Source: Caballeronia udeis (lineage in GTDB: Bacteria > Pseudomonadota > Gammaproteobacteria > Burkholderiales > Burkholderiaceae). Taken from it: DNA of 64,000 bases. Below the pieces are notes generated by a model, which saw only the letters and a list, made by a program, of their open reading frames with translations, searched no databases and was not told where the DNA came from. The position numbers and the translations under genes are program-made. Where the stretch lies: NCBI RefSeq assembly GCF_001544555.2, contig NZ_FCOK02000004.1, forward strand, positions 124,001-188,000, in the 5' to 3' direction. Numbering within the stretch: position 1 is the stretch's first letter; the number at the start of each line of letters is the position of its first letter. Positions 28,986-39,169 of the stretch are shown piece after piece.

Positions 28986-30164
28986 ATGATCATGACAACA
29001 ACGCATACTCCTGTTCACACCGATGTCGCGATTGTCGGCGCGGGTATTCTCGGGCTGGCGCATGCCTGTGCGTTCGCTCAACGCGGCTTGCGCGTGACCG
29101 TATTCGAGCGCAGCGGTACGCCGGTGGGCGCATCGATCCGCAATTTCGGCATGGTGCTGGTGACCGGCCAGCCGCCGGGCGCGATGCATGCGCTTGCGCA
29201 GGCGTCGCGGAAAATATGGCTCGACTGGGCAGCCGGCGCGGCGCTGCATGTCCGGCGTTCCGGCTCGCTGATGTTCGCCCGCAGCGCGGCCGAGGCACAG
29301 GTGATCGAGGCGTTCGCGGCGACCCGTGCCGAAGCGGCGGGCTACGAGACCGCGTTGCTTTCGCGCGCCGCGCTCGACGATCTCTACGACGGCCGCTTCC
29401 GGAAACATCGTGCGGCACTGCATGGACGCGCCGACTTGCAAGTGTTTTCACGCGAAGCGGTGCCTGCACTCATCGACTACTTGCGGCGCACGTACAACGT
29501 CGATTTTCGCTTCGGCACGCTCGTGCAGAACGTCGATGGCGGCCGGATCGAGACGACTGCGGGCCCGTGGCGCGCGGAGCATGTGGTGGTTTGCGCGGGA
29601 CATGATTATCTGTCGCTGCTCGCGCCGCAACTCGCCGCGCTGGCGCCGCGCGTCTGCCGGTTGCAGATGCTGCGCGTGCGGCCGGCCATCCCGTTCGCCC
29701 TCGATCACGCCGTGCTGACCGGGCTGAGCTGCCTGCATTACGGCGCGTTCTCGGACCTTCCCGAAGCCGCCGCATTGCATGCGGAAGTGGCGGCGCGGGA
29801 ACCCGCGCTGCTCGAGCACGGCATTCATCTGCTGGCGAGCCCGACGCCTGAAGGGGATCTGATCGTGGGGGATTCGCACGACTACGGTGACGATCCGTCG
29901 CCGTTCAATGCGCAGGCTATTGATGAACTCCTGCTGGGTCTAGCGGAATACACGCTCGGCAGTACGTTGCAGGTCGTCGAGCGATGGCAAGGGGTGTATG
30001 GCGCGCGCACCGGGACGTCAGGCGCACCATTTTCCGTCCTGCGGGCCCCACCGAATGTGACCGGTGTGTACATGCATAGCGGCGTGGGCATGAGCATCGG
30101 GCCCGCGCTGGGCGAGCGCGTGGTCAGTCATCTGATTGACGGGGCAGCGCTGCCCACGGCGTGA
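28986..30164 (+). CDS. FAD-dependent oxidoreductase of phosphonate clusters (TIGR03364 type)
   Basis: 392 aa DAO-family flavoprotein. The N-terminal FAD site is VAIVGAGILGLAHACAFAQ (residues 11-29), followed by FERSGTPVGASIRNFGMVL; the C-terminal end holds YMHSGVGMSIGPALGE. It resembles the flavoprotein family that co-occurs with phosphonate-degradation genes and is thought to act on N-alkylated or modified AEP; I judge this from its opening motif and location, not from a search. It is divergent from the deoR gene by about 90 bp. Confidence 0.82.
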   Translation: MIMTTTHTPVHTDVAIVGAGILGLAHACAFAQRGLRVTVFERSGTPVGASIRNFGMVLVTGQPPGAMHALAQASRKIWLDWAAGAALHVRRSGSLMFARSAAEAQVIEAFAATRAEAAGYETALLSRAALDDLYDGRFRKHRAALHGRADLQVFSREAVPALIDYLRRTYNVDFRFGTLVQNVDGGRIETTAGPWRAEHVVVCAGHDYLSLLAPQLAALAPRVCRLQMLRVRPAIPFALDHAVLTGLSCLHYGAFSDLPEAAALHAEVAAREPALLEHGIHLLASPTPEGDLIVGDSHDYGDDPSPFNAQAIDELLLGLAEYTLGSTLQVVERWQGVYGARTGTSGAPFSVLRAPPNVTGVYMHSGVGMSIGPALGERVVSHLIDGAALPTA

Positions 30165-30326
30165 CAACTTGTCGCAGACGCAACGTCTTCAGGCCTTGCG
30201 GCGCCGGTCCGCTTCGTTGAACCATCGGCAAGAGACTGTTTTTTCCTCGCCGCGCGCCAATGAAGACGGACTGGCCCGGTAAGATCGACGCCTGTTCTTT
30301 TCTGCGACCGCGCGGAGTGTTGATCG

Positions 30327-30515
30327 ATGGGCTACAAGAAAGGCATTGTGCTGGAGATCCAGTTTCCGCCCGAGCGTCTGAACGACGGCGCGGGAGACCC
30401 GTACTGGATCGACCTGACACTCGAGGAAGCCCGCCGTCTCCACGACCAGCTGGCGAGACGCTTCGCCGGCGAGGCGCAGGCGAATCAGCCGCTCGATACC
30501 TTCACGATGGGATGA
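30327..30515 (+). CDS. Small conserved-looking hypothetical protein
   Basis: 62 aa, with GGAG about nine bases before the ATG. The sequence is well-formed: GYKKGIVLEIQFPPERLND, then DPYWIDLTLEEARRLHDQLA and a short polar tail. No transmembrane segment or signal peptide. Function unknown; stands alone between the phosphonate cluster and an exported protein gene. Confidence 0.65.
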   Translation: MGYKKGIVLEIQFPPERLNDGAGDPYWIDLTLEEARRLHDQLARRFAGEAQANQPLDTFTMG

Positions 30516-30563
30516 GGGGCCGTTCGGGGCGGCGCTGATGACCGGGGGCGAACCAGCATCCGC

Positions 30564-31079
30564 TCACCCCCCGTTGCACGTGGGACTCGACAGATTGCGG
30601 AAACGGCTCGGCCAGTCGCCCGACATGGCCGCCTGCGCGTCTGCCAGCGGCATGTCGCCGGTGCACACACAGCGCTTCAGGAACACCGCCAGCCGCTCCT
30701 TGCGACGCTGCCCGGCACGCCCGTCCCAGCGGCGGATATCGAGGTTCGCCGCGGCAGTCGGGGAGCCTCCCAGGAGGATCGGCATGCGGTGATCGAGCGC
30801 GTAGTCCGAGGCGCTCTGCGGGTCCACATGGCGCTGGCTCAGCAGTTGCTGCTTCTGGCGCTGCAAGGTGTCGAAGGGAGGCAGGACGTCGTCGGCATAA
30901 CCGGGGCGGCAGATGGTGTCCACGATGGTCGACTGGGTGACGCGCGGATCCAGCAGCTCGGGTTTTTGCGCGTGAACCGGCACACTGCCGGCGGCGAACG
31001 CAAGCAGGAACCATACGGCGGCAACACGCCGGCGACTGTGGCGGCGGTGACGGTAATGCGAAAGAAGCCTTCTATTCAT
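30564..31079 (-). CDS. Exported protein with HNH-like motif
   Basis: 171 aa from the ATG at 31079. Basic N-terminus, then a hydrophobic core (VAAVWFLLAFAAGSVPVHA), so it is probably exported. The region YALDHRMPILLGGSPTAAAN followed by L resembles the LDHxxPLxLGG...NL core of HNH nucleases, and CVCTGDMPLADAQAAMSGDW follows; this arrangement is common in Burkholderiales hypothetical proteins. Whether it cuts nucleic acid is unknown. Confidence 0.65.
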   Translation of the reverse strand: MNRRLLSHYRHRRHSRRRVAAVWFLLAFAAGSVPVHAQKPELLDPRVTQSTIVDTICRPGYADDVLPPFDTLQRQKQQLLSQRHVDPQSASDYALDHRMPILLGGSPTAAANLDIRRWDGRAGQRRKERLAVFLKRCVCTGDMPLADAQAAMSGDWPSRFRNLSSPTCNGG

Positions 31080-31256
31080 TCGGCGATCGGGCCGCGCCAG
31101 AAACGCAACGGCCAAGTGTCGGAGCGAGAGGAGGGGCTAATTAAAACACATGCGCGTTCCCGGAACGGAATCGGACATTAATCAAGACGCGGGAACAAGC
31201 GGGATGCAAGCGGGGGTGGCTCGCCGCCGAGCGACCGTAAAAGCCTCGTGGCGGAC

Positions 31257-34200
31257 TTAGGCAGGGTGCTGCTCAAGCGCCGTATCGAGTGCTGTCGCTT
31301 CGGCGTGGAAACGGGCGTAGGCAATGCGGATCGCCGCGGTCTCGTAGCCTTGTCCCGGCGTTATCACGCATGCATGCTGCAGGTCCAGGCAGGCATCGGA
31401 GAAAGACGTGGCGCCGATCACGAACGCAGCGCCCTTCATCCGGTGCGCAAGTTCGAGCAGACGCTGGAAGTCCGCCGATGCGAACGCCCGGCGCGCCTCA
31501 TCGAGATCCTGCCGGTTCGCCGATTTAAGTGCGTCGACCAGCGCGGCGGCTTGATCGCCGAAGCTGTTGAGCTGGTCTGCGTTGAAACGCGGAACCGTGG
31601 CGGGGGTGGCAAGTTGATCAGGTTCGGGGGCCGTGCCGGGTGCAGGCAACACCGCCCGGCGAACGACAATGTTAGCCGGGAAGTTTTGCGTGGGGCCATA
31701 GGCAACGGCATGCCCACGACCCGGCCTGGAGCGCCCCGCAGAACCAGTCGATGCGGTCGGCATATGCATGGGTGCAACACGCGATGCCGCGAGCAAGGAA
31801 CCGTCCGGCGCCTCGGCCTTCGGCTCCTGTCCATCATGCAGGGCAACCACCAGCGCCCGGTGCAGCGCGTCGAGCCCAAGCGGTTTGACCAGACACAACG
31901 TCATTCCCGCAGCCAGCGCTTGCGTGAGCGCCTCGGCCTGCGCATTTGCCGTGACGCCTACGATCGGTGTCGGCGTCACATCGGCGTTCATGCGCAGCAG
32001 CGCCTGTTCACGTGCACGAATTGCACGCGCGAGATCCTCGCCGCTCATCGTGGGCATCGAACAATCGGTCAGGATCAGGTCGAACGGCGCGCCCTCTTGC
32101 CGCTGCCGGTCCCAGCGCACGAATGCCGCCTCTCCGTCGTTGGCGGTTTCGATCACGCAACCGAGCGTACTCAACTGGCTCGCCAGCAGGATGCGATTCG
32201 CCGGATGATCGTCGACAATGAGTACGCGCAGGCCCTGCAAATCACCTGTATCGAGCGCGGGGATGAGCGCCGGCGCATGGCCTTCGACCGGCGGGCGGGT
32301 TACAGGCAAGCGCACTCGCACGGTGAAGCGGCTGCCCTGCCCGGGTCTGCTCGATAAGCGAATCGTGCCACCCATCAGGGTCATCAGGCGCAGACAGATG
32401 GTGAGACCGAGACCCGTGCCGCCGAAGCGGCCGGGCCGTTCCTGACGCGCCTGCGCGAATGGTTCAAACAGCAACGCTTGTTGATCCGCGGCAATACCGA
32501 TGCCGGTGTCGCAGACCGTCAGCAACAGTTCGCAATACGAAGTATGTTCGTCACCCTTCTTCACTGCCCCGACCGCATATTCGAGCGTCACGTGTCCCGC
32601 CTCCGTGAACTTGATCGCATTCGACAACAGATTGCCCAGCACTTGCCTCAGGCGCAGCGCATCAGCCATCACCCATGCATGCCCATGCGTGAGGCCACCC
32701 CGCATGCGCACCACCAGCGCGATACCCTTGCTGCGCGCCGCCTGCTCGTAGATCGCCGCCACGCTGTCCACCCATCCACCCAGTTCCAGCGGCGCGGGTA
32801 TCAACACAAGCCTTCCCGCTTCGATCTTCGCCATATCGAAGATATCGTCGATCATGCCGAGCAGATCGCGGGCGGCCTGATGCGCAGTGCCAAGCGCTCG
32901 CTCGGTCGATGCGCGATCCCCCGGACTACGCAATTCGAGTTCCAGAAGCCCCAGCACGGCGTTCATCGGCGTCCGGATTTCATGGCTCATGGCGGCAAGG
33001 AACGTCGACTTCGCGCGGTTCGCGGTTTCGGCTTCTTCCTTCGCCACGCGCATCGCATGCTCGGCCGCCCGCCGGCGCGCGATCTGCGCTTTCAACGACA
33101 CCGCCCAGCCGGTCAGCAGCGCCAGCATCAGCCCACCCAGCAGCAGGCCAAGAAGAACCTGCGGACGCCGCCGTTCCCACAGGCTCTCCGGATGGTTCAC
33201 CAGCACCCATCGACGGCGCATGGCATCGAGTTCCGTCGGCTGCATGTGTTCGATCGCCTGATTCAGGATCGTGAGCAGCATCGGCTGGTTTCGCGCGACA
33301 AGAAAGCCGTACGGCACGGGTTGCTCGGAGAACGCGCCGGTGATGACAAGCTTGCCGCGATACGCGTCGCCAACCGCATAGTTGGCGAACGGAAGGTCGG
33401 CGATGGTTGCGTCCGCCTCGCCTTTCACGACGGCTTCGAACTGGCCATCGACCGGCGAGGTCGCAACAATCCGCGCCGACGGCACGCGTTCGCGCAGCAT
33501 CGCGATGATCGGGTGATTGGGCCATAACGCAATACGCTTGCCGGCGAGCGCACGCACATCGCGCAGCGCCGGCGCGCCCACGCGCGTCAGGATCACGAAT
33601 ACGCCTTCGCCGTAGGGCCGGGTTGCCGCGACTTCCGGCGGAACCTCGCCGTTACTCACGCTATGCGCAATCAACATTGCGCTGCCATTGCGTATATCGC
33701 CCATGACCTGGTTTGTCGAAGCACGCAAGCGGCCTTCGAACCGCAACCCCGTCAACTTGCCGATAGCAGCGAGCACATCGACGGACAGGCCCGCCGGTTC
33801 GCCGCTTGCATCGCGGAAGGTCATGGGCGCGGCGTTGGCATAGGTGGTGTAGTCGATCACCGGATGCGCCTTGATCCACGCACGCTGCGCGTCGTCCAGC
33901 GTAAGTGGCCGGGTAAATGTCACGGCCGACGCGGCAGCCCATCGGGCGCCCACTTCCAGCGCAAAACGCTCTGGCAGCGCAGCCAGCGCCGCATCCACGC
34001 GCTGACGCAACTGTTCGCCCTGTGCGTCCGCTGCGAAAGCAAAGCTGTAACCCGCTTCGTCGAACGGGGTGAAACCCGACAGAGTGAGGTTGATCAGATC
34101 GAGGTGATCGACGGTATAACCGGCCGTGACGAGATCGCCGACAAACGCGTCTGCATCTCCCTGCGACACCGCAAGCAATGCGCTCAGCGTATCGGCATAT

Positions 34201-34700
34201 CCGACCGGATACAGCGCCGGATAAGCGCGGTGCAGCCGCTGCACCGAAGTCTGCTGCCCGACATAAGCGATACGCCCGGTATGCGGGTCAGCCACCCGGC
34301 GTTCGACGAAGACCTGCTTGGTGACCACATACGGGCGGCTGTAGAGCAACGCGTGACCGGAGTCATTGCCCGTCGCGCTGGTGGCGGCATCGATCTCATG
34401 GCGGCGCAATGCGTCGATCATGGCGGCGCGGTCATGAAAGGTCTTCCATTCGAGCGGCCTTTTCAACGCGCCGGCAATACGCTGAGCAAAATCGGCGGAC
34501 ATCCCGCGAACGCTGTTGCCGGATCCGCTCAGGTCTTTCATTTCCATCGGCGGCAACGCGCCGGGCACCGCGCCAACAATAAACGGCTTGAGCGTGGAGG
34601 CATGGGCTGCAACGGAAAGCGCGAGCAGACAGATGAACAAGAGTGCCTGGCGAAACACTGCGGCAATTGGTGTCGCTGCGTGTGTCCTTAGCGAATTCAT
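31257..34700 (-). CDS. BvgS/EvgS-type hybrid sensor histidine kinase
   Basis: 1147 aa from ATG 34700. Order: signal/anchor (~15-33), two tandem periplasmic SBP_bac_3 sensor domains (~35-255 and ~265-500), one membrane segment (~525-545, VLLGLLLGGLMLALLTGWAV), HisKA with phospho-His in AAMSHEIRTPMN (M at 571), ATPase domain (LGNLLSNAIKFT, DTGIGIA, GTGLGL), receiver (LIVDDHPANRILL, phospho-Asp in LILTDCSMP) and a C-terminal Hpt domain (LAHRMKGAAF). No PAS domain between membrane and HisKA, unlike BvgS. No DNA-binding response regulator lies nearby, so the partner is encoded elsewhere. Confidence 0.94.
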   Translation of the reverse strand: MNSLRTHAATPIAAVFRQALLFICLLALSVAAHASTLKPFIVGAVPGALPPMEMKDLSGSGNSVRGMSADFAQRIAGALKRPLEWKTFHDRAAMIDALRRHEIDAATSATGNDSGHALLYSRPYVVTKQVFVERRVADPHTGRIAYVGQQTSVQRLHRAYPALYPVGYADTLSALLAVSQGDADAFVGDLVTAGYTVDHLDLINLTLSGFTPFDEAGYSFAFAADAQGEQLRQRVDAALAALPERFALEVGARWAAASAVTFTRPLTLDDAQRAWIKAHPVIDYTTYANAAPMTFRDASGEPAGLSVDVLAAIGKLTGLRFEGRLRASTNQVMGDIRNGSAMLIAHSVSNGEVPPEVAATRPYGEGVFVILTRVGAPALRDVRALAGKRIALWPNHPIIAMLRERVPSARIVATSPVDGQFEAVVKGEADATIADLPFANYAVGDAYRGKLVITGAFSEQPVPYGFLVARNQPMLLTILNQAIEHMQPTELDAMRRRWVLVNHPESLWERRRPQVLLGLLLGGLMLALLTGWAVSLKAQIARRRAAEHAMRVAKEEAETANRAKSTFLAAMSHEIRTPMNAVLGLLELELRSPGDRASTERALGTAHQAARDLLGMIDDIFDMAKIEAGRLVLIPAPLELGGWVDSVAAIYEQAARSKGIALVVRMRGGLTHGHAWVMADALRLRQVLGNLLSNAIKFTEAGHVTLEYAVGAVKKGDEHTSYCELLLTVCDTGIGIAADQQALLFEPFAQARQERPGRFGGTGLGLTICLRLMTLMGGTIRLSSRPGQGSRFTVRVRLPVTRPPVEGHAPALIPALDTGDLQGLRVLIVDDHPANRILLASQLSTLGCVIETANDGEAAFVRWDRQRQEGAPFDLILTDCSMPTMSGEDLARAIRAREQALLRMNADVTPTPIVGVTANAQAEALTQALAAGMTLCLVKPLGLDALHRALVVALHDGQEPKAEAPDGSLLAASRVAPMHMPTASTGSAGRSRPGRGHAVAYGPTQNFPANIVVRRAVLPAPGTAPEPDQLATPATVPRFNADQLNSFGDQAAALVDALKSANRQDLDEARRAFASADFQRLLELAHRMKGAAFVIGATSFSDACLDLQHACVITPGQGYETAAIRIAYARFHAEATALDTALEQHPA

Positions 34701-35065
34701 TGAGTGATTGCCTGCGCGACGACGCCGGACACGCCTGTTTTGATAGGAGCGCCAGTGTCGCAAATGCAGGCGGCCACGCCAATTGAATAAGCTGAAACGA
34801 TCGATCCACCTAAACGACACAATCACTCGGCCCGGTGTGGGAACGCGCGACGACTCGTGGAGCCTCGATTAACCCAGAAATTAACCAAACGGTTCACCGC
34901 ACCGATCCAGTGCATTCATTATTGCGAGATGCACAACAATATTTCGACAGATTCGCGGCTAATGCAGCAACGCTTGCTTACCTACACTTCAGTGTTGAGA
35001 TTGTTCGGCATGACCTCACCGGTCCTGGAACAAACTCGACCCACAAGATCCGAGGAGATTCCATC
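34701..35065. other. Intergenic region, hybrid kinase / DUF4148 gene
   Basis: 365 bp between divergent genes. AT-richer than average in 34860-35000. It must hold promoters for both genes, but I see no clear motif or coding potential. Confidence 0.5.
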
Positions 35066-35386
35066 ATGTTCAAGTCACTGGTTCCCGCAATGGCGCTGGC
35101 TTGCGCGCTGGGCGCACCGGCATTCGCTTATGCGCAAGATGCAGACACGGTAAGCCGCCCTGCAGTCAAGGCCGATCTGATTCAGATGGAACAATCCGGC
35201 TATAACGTCGAAGGCGATCACACGACCTACCCGGCGCAGGCCCAGGCAGCAGAGCAACGCGTGGAAGCGAACCGTGGTGTCACGGCGACCTCTTACGGCT
35301 CGCCGACAGACAGTTCGTCCGCGGCCGGCATGCGCATGCCGATGGCGCAACCCGACGGAACACATTCGGTGTACTTCGGACACTAA
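35066..35386 (+). CDS. DUF4148-domain exported small protein
   Basis: 106 aa with strong Shine-Dalgarno (GAGGAG). Signal peptide (LVPAMALACALGAPAFAYA, cleavage near residue 23) followed by the DUF4148 core: KADLIQMEQSGYNVEGDHTT, then YPAQAQAAEQRVEA. Such proteins are abundant in Burkholderia and Paraburkholderia, are presumably periplasmic, and have no known function. A strong hairpin terminator follows at 35466. Confidence 0.88.
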   Translation: MFKSLVPAMALACALGAPAFAYAQDADTVSRPAVKADLIQMEQSGYNVEGDHTTYPAQAQAAEQRVEANRGVTATSYGSPTDSSSAAGMRMPMAQPDGTHSVYFGH

Positions 35387-36005
35387 GCTCGATATCAATA
35401 ATCCGACGGACATGATCCGCCAGAGATCGAGTGAAAATTAACGCTTTAGTTAAATTGAGTTGATAAAGAGGGCCGCCATGCAGCGGCCCTCTTCATTTAA
35501 ACCTCGCCTCCAAATCTTACAAAAAGCGCCATCCAAACTTTACAGTTCGACAGGCATGCGAGCCGCGTTCCATCTCAGGTCCTGCCCGCTAGCCAGGCTC
35601 CAGGTTGGGCCTTCTCTGACAGAAACTGATTTCACCGCTACCATTCAGCAAGGTTCTGTTGCCGTACCCAATCAGTTCGCTCATTGCGATACAAGACACA
35701 TTCATGTCACATCGCTCAGGCGAACCATCCGGACAAGGCCACATTCAACCTGACCGGTCAAACGCCGAAGTTCATTGTCGGCATGACCCTGTTCGTTCGT
35801 TTTTCCCAACGTGTTTTGTGTCACTCGTATCAAGCCGTCCGTTTCGCTTAGCTTAGTCGTGTAACGCACCACCCACGACCATCAGTCATGAGCTGTCGGC
35901 CGATGGTTTTTCCTGCGGCCGGCGCAAGCGTGTCTCCGGTTTTCCAACCTGAACCCGCATGGGCGTCCCGCATGCCCGTTCATTCACTCGCGCAAAAGGA
36001 CACAC
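35387..36005. other. Intergenic region
   Basis: About 620 bp. Apart from the terminator at 35466-35493 it shows no convincing gene: the reading frames across 35500-35850 have poor composition and no ribosome sites. The last ~100 bp before 36006 probably hold the promoter of the PRC-barrel gene. Confidence 0.5.
35466..35493 (+). terminator. Rho-independent-type terminator after DUF4148 gene
   Basis: Perfect 11-bp stem AAGAGGGCCGC (35466-35476) with its complement (35483-35493) around a six-base loop, about 80 bp after the stop. Short T-containing run after the stem. Confidence 0.75.
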
Positions 36006-36443
36006 ATGAAGACGAAACTCATCGCAGCGCTACTCGCGGCAGCGCTTGCTCAAGTCGCCCTTCCTTCGCAGGCGCAAGTTGCCGGCTCGCAGCCACTCGG
36101 TATCAGCGTGCAGGAGTCCACCGCCATCCTCGGCGGCTGGAGCATCAAGAAATCCATCCTGAACAAGCCGGTGGTCAACGAGAACGGTGCGCGGGTCGGT
36201 GTGATCCACGACATCATCGTGGCGCCGGACAAGTCGGTGTCGTTTGCGATCATTGCGGCCAGCCAGTTTGCCGGCGTCTCGCATCACGACGTCGCCATTC
36301 CTATCGAGCAACTCGATATAGTCGGCGGGAAGATTGTGTTGGCGGGCGCGACAAAGGACGCGATCAAGGCATTGCCGGAGTTCGAATACGCGAAGATGCC
36401 GGCCACGCCGAAACCCCGCGCGGACTTCCCCGAGCATCATTGA
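36006..36443 (+). CDS. Exported PRC-barrel domain protein
   Basis: 145 aa. Signal peptide (LIAALLAAALAQVALPSQAQ, cleavage near residue 24), then a PRC-barrel: GWSIKKSILNKPVVNENGAR, followed by VGVIHDIIVAPDKSVSFAII. The stem resembles the photosynthetic-reaction-centre H-subunit barrel found in many small bacterial stress or envelope proteins. Role unknown. A bidirectional hairpin at 36483 follows. Confidence 0.87.
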   Translation: MKTKLIAALLAAALAQVALPSQAQVAGSQPLGISVQESTAILGGWSIKKSILNKPVVNENGARVGVIHDIIVAPDKSVSFAIIAASQFAGVSHHDVAIPIEQLDIVGGKIVLAGATKDAIKALPEFEYAKMPATPKPRADFPEHH

Positions 36444-36482
36444 ACCCGCTTTGAAATGATTGATCTGAAATGAGTCGGTAGG

Positions 36483-36516
36483 CCTGCTGCGGCGTTGCAC
36501 TCAACGCAGCAGCAGG
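36483..36516. terminator. Bidirectional terminator hairpin
   Basis: Arms CCTGCTGC (36483-36490) and GCAGCAGG (36509-36516) enclose, after one mismatch, a second perfect stem GCGTTG/CAACGC with a four-base loop. It lies between the convergent PRC-barrel and monooxygenase genes. Confidence 0.7.
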
Positions 36517-36537
36517 TGACACCCATGCCGCGTGCGT

Positions 36538-36840
36538 TCAGCCCGGCAGCTTCGCTGCCAGCAGATCGACCTTCACGATCTGCGGCGGCGAAGCAAGCAG
36601 TTCATCCGCCTTCGCCATCAGCGCTTCGGCGACCTTGCCGGAAAGATGCGCATCGCGACCGGCTTCGTCGGGGAAGGCATCGAAGATTCCGAACGTGCTT
36701 GCGTTCAACTTCAGCGCAAACCATGCAGTCGTGGCGGGCTCCTGCTCGACCAGCGCCAGGCCACCCAGCAAGAACGCCTCGACATCTTTCTCCTTGCCGG
36801 GTTTGGCTTCCAACCGGACCCACAATGCTGTCTTGACCAT
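36538..36840 (-). CDS. Antibiotic biosynthesis monooxygenase (ABM) domain protein
   Basis: 100 aa, YgiN/quinol-monooxygenase-like dimeric alpha+beta barrel. Typical features: ALWVRLEAKPGKEKDVEAFL at the N-terminus, FGIFDAFPDEAGRDAHLSG in the middle. The start at 36840 is preceded by GGAGG. Lies 69 bp downstream of katE on the same strand with a tandem repeat in between, so it may be co-expressed in oxidative stress (inference). Confidence 0.88.
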   Translation of the reverse strand: MVKTALWVRLEAKPGKEKDVEAFLLGGLALVEQEPATTAWFALKLNASTFGIFDAFPDEAGRDAHLSGKVAEALMAKADELLASPPQIVKVDLLAAKLPG

Positions 36841-36857
36841 GTCATCCTCCGTGGAAA

Positions 36858-36893
36858 TTAATCGGCTGATTAATCGGCTGATTGAGCGGCTCA
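36858..36893. repeat. Tandem 12-bp repeat upstream of the ABM gene
   Basis: TTAATCGGCTGA occurs twice head to tail (36858-36869, 36870-36881), followed by a diverged third copy, TTGAGCGGCTCA. Each junction creates the dyad AATC...GATT. It stands directly before the monooxygenase ribosome site on the minus strand and could be an operator. Confidence 0.6.
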
Positions 36894-36908
36894 ACCAGTC
36901 ACCCTCGA

Positions 36909-39059
36909 TCACGCCGGCACGCTTTCCGCCTTTTCAGCCCGCGTCCATACGCGATGTTTCGACATCGCGGCAATAAATGCCTTCATCACCTTCTTCACGT
37001 CACTGCCCACGCTGACGCCCTCGTCATCTGTCGGCAAATGCGCGGCGGCCAGCACGTCCTCGCCGTCGCCCACTGCGCCGATAGCCTTGAGATGCTTGAA
37101 CGATTCAAGTACGAAGTGGCGGGCATCGCCGGATTCCGACAGGATCTTTGCGCTCGCCGCGCCGCCGGCCACCACCACGCCGTCGAACATGATCGATGGC
37201 AAACCAAGAATGGTTGCATCGACTTCCACGCCGTCGCCCAGCGTGCCGAGCTGCGGCGCCACCACCTTTGCATGCGCGCCTTCAGCGGCCAGCGCCTCCT
37301 TGATCGCCTTGATCGTGGCGACATCCGCGCCCTTGGCCGCGAGAATGGCGACCTTGCGCGTCTTCACCGACGGCTTGGTCTTCGCGACAATGCTCAGCGC
37401 CGGCGACTCCGCCAGCGACGACTTGCCCAGTTCGGCCGCGCTTGCAGTCGCTTTCGGCGCTGGCAGACCGAGATTCCCGGCAACCCGCGCACACAGTTCA
37501 CTGTCGATATTCGCGAGAATCCCAAGCTGGCGTTCGCGGATGAACTTGCGTTCGACCTTGCTCAGCTCGAACGAATACGCGCCCACAATATGATCCTTCT
37601 CCGGTTTCGTCATGCTGTTCCAGAACAGCGTGGCTTGCGAATAATGGTCGGCGAAGGACTCGCTGCGCTGCCGGATCTTCACGGCATCCACGCGTTCCGG
37701 ATAGGTTTCGAAACCACCGCCCGCTGCGGCGGGTTCAGTTTCCTTCGGCCAGCCGTTATCGATGGAATTCGGCTCATACGACGCCTGACCGCGATTCACC
37801 GTCATCCGGTGTTTCGCGTCGCGCTGATTGTTGTGCATTGGCACGATAGTGCGGTTGATCGGGATTTCGTGGAAGTTCGGACCACCCAGGCGGCTGATCT
37901 GCGTGTCGGTGTATGAGAACAAACGGCCTTGCAGCAGCGGATCGTTCGAGAAATCGATGCCCGGCACAATGTGCCCGGGACAAAACGCCACCTGTTCCGT
38001 TTCCGCGAAAAAGTTGTCCGGGTTGCGGTTCAGGGTGAGTTTGCCGAGCATGGTGATCGGCACGATTTCCTCCGGGATGATCTTGGTCGGATCGAGCAGG
38101 TCGAAGTCGAACGAATGCTCGTCGTCCTCTTCCACGATCTGCACGCCCAGCTCCCACTCCGGATAGTCGCCCATATCAATCGCCTCCCACAGATCCCGCC
38201 TGTGGAAATCCGCATCCTTGCCGGCCAGCTTCTGCGCTTCGTCCCACAGGAGCGAAGCCGACCCGATGGTCGGACGCCAGTGAAATTTCACGAACCTCCC
38301 TCGGCCTTCGGCATTCACCAGACGAAACGTATGGATACCGAATCCTTCCATGGTGCGCAAGCTGCGTGGAATGGCGCGGTCGGACATGGTCCACAACACC
38401 ATGTGCGCGGACTCCGGCACGAGCGAGACGAAGTCCCAGAATGTGTCGTGGGCTGAGCCGCCCTGCGGCATTTCGTTATGCGGTTCCGGTTTGACCGCGT
38501 GAACGAAGTCGGGAAACTTGATGGCGTCCTGGATGAAGAAGACAGGCATGTTGTTGCCGACCAGGTCGAAGTTTCCCTCTTCCGTGTAGAACTTGACGGC
38601 GAAGCCGCGAACGTCGCGCACCGTGTCTGCCGATCCGCGTGATCCCTGCACCGTCGAGAATCGTACGTACACCGGAGTTTCCTTGTCCGGGTCTTGCAGG
38701 AACGCGGCCTTGGTCAGGTCGCTATGCGCCTTGTACGGTCTGAACACGCCATGCGCGGCCGAACCGCGGGCATGCACGATCCGCTCCGGAATCCGCTCAT
38801 GATCGAAGTGCGTGATTTTTTCACGCATGATGAAATCTTCGAGCAGCGAAGGTCCGCGAGGACCGGCCTTGAGGGTGTTCTGATTGTCGGAAACCTTGAC
38901 GCCCTGATTAGTCGTCAGGGCTTGATTCGTCGCGTCCGAGCGGAACTGCTCAAGACTGTCAAGCTTCGTGTTGGTGTTGTTTTGCGAGGGTGTCCGCGCA
39001 ACTGCGCTGGCGTTTTTCGACGGCGCAGTTGCGCCACCATTCTTCTTCGAGGTCGGCAT
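36909..39059 (-). CDS. katE: Large-subunit catalase HPII
   Basis: 716 aa, long-form monofunctional haem catalase. Catalytic His in [14 protein letters not shown], catalytic Asn in [15 protein letters not shown] and the haem-ligand Tyr in [14 protein letters not shown]. The last ~150 residues form the extra flavodoxin/DJ-1-like domain of large catalases ([20 protein letters not shown]). Start at 39059 with GGAG eight bases upstream; further N-terminal extension lacks a site. Degrades hydrogen peroxide, probably stationary-phase expressed. Confidence 0.95.
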   Translation of the reverse strand: MPTSKKNGGATAPSKNASAVARTPSQNNTNTKLDSLEQFRSDATNQALTTNQGVKVSDNQNTLKAGPRGPSLLEDFIMREKITHFDHERIPERIVHARGSAAHGVFRPYKAHSDLTKAAFLQDPDKETPVYVRFSTVQGSRGSADTVRDVRGFAVKFYTEEGNFDLVGNNMPVFFIQDAIKFPDFVHAVKPEPHNEMPQGGSAHDTFWDFVSLVPESAHMVLWTMSDRAIPRSLRTMEGFGIHTFRLVNAEGRGRFVKFHWRPTIGSASLLWDEAQKLAGKDADFHRRDLWEAIDMGDYPEWELGVQIVEEDDEHSFDFDLLDPTKIIPEEIVPITMLGKLTLNRNPDNFFAETEQVAFCPGHIVPGIDFSNDPLLQGRLFSYTDTQISRLGGPNFHEIPINRTIVPMHNNQRDAKHRMTVNRGQASYEPNSIDNGWPKETEPAAAGGGFETYPERVDAVKIRQRSESFADHYSQATLFWNSMTKPEKDHIVGAYSFELSKVERKFIRERQLGILANIDSELCARVAGNLGLPAPKATASAAELGKSSLAESPALSIVAKTKPSVKTRKVAILAAKGADVATIKAIKEALAAEGAHAKVVAPQLGTLGDGVEVDATILGLPSIMFDGVVVAGGAASAKILSESGDARHFVLESFKHLKAIGAVGDGEDVLAAAHLPTDDEGVSVGSDVKKVMKAFIAAMSKHRVWTRAEKAESVPA

Positions 39060-39169
39060 CGGGGGAACTCCAGTGTGCAATTGAAGTGACGCATTCCATA
39101 TGCGCTCGTTCATCCATTCGCAACTTGTGTTCCCGCCGACGCCGTGATCCAACCCTCGCTAATGGCCTG

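Noticed and set aside
35460-35856. Open frames of 65-97 codons after the DUF4148 gene
   Set aside because: Starts on a TTG inside the terminator stem or lacks ribosome sites; composition is unlike neighbouring genes.
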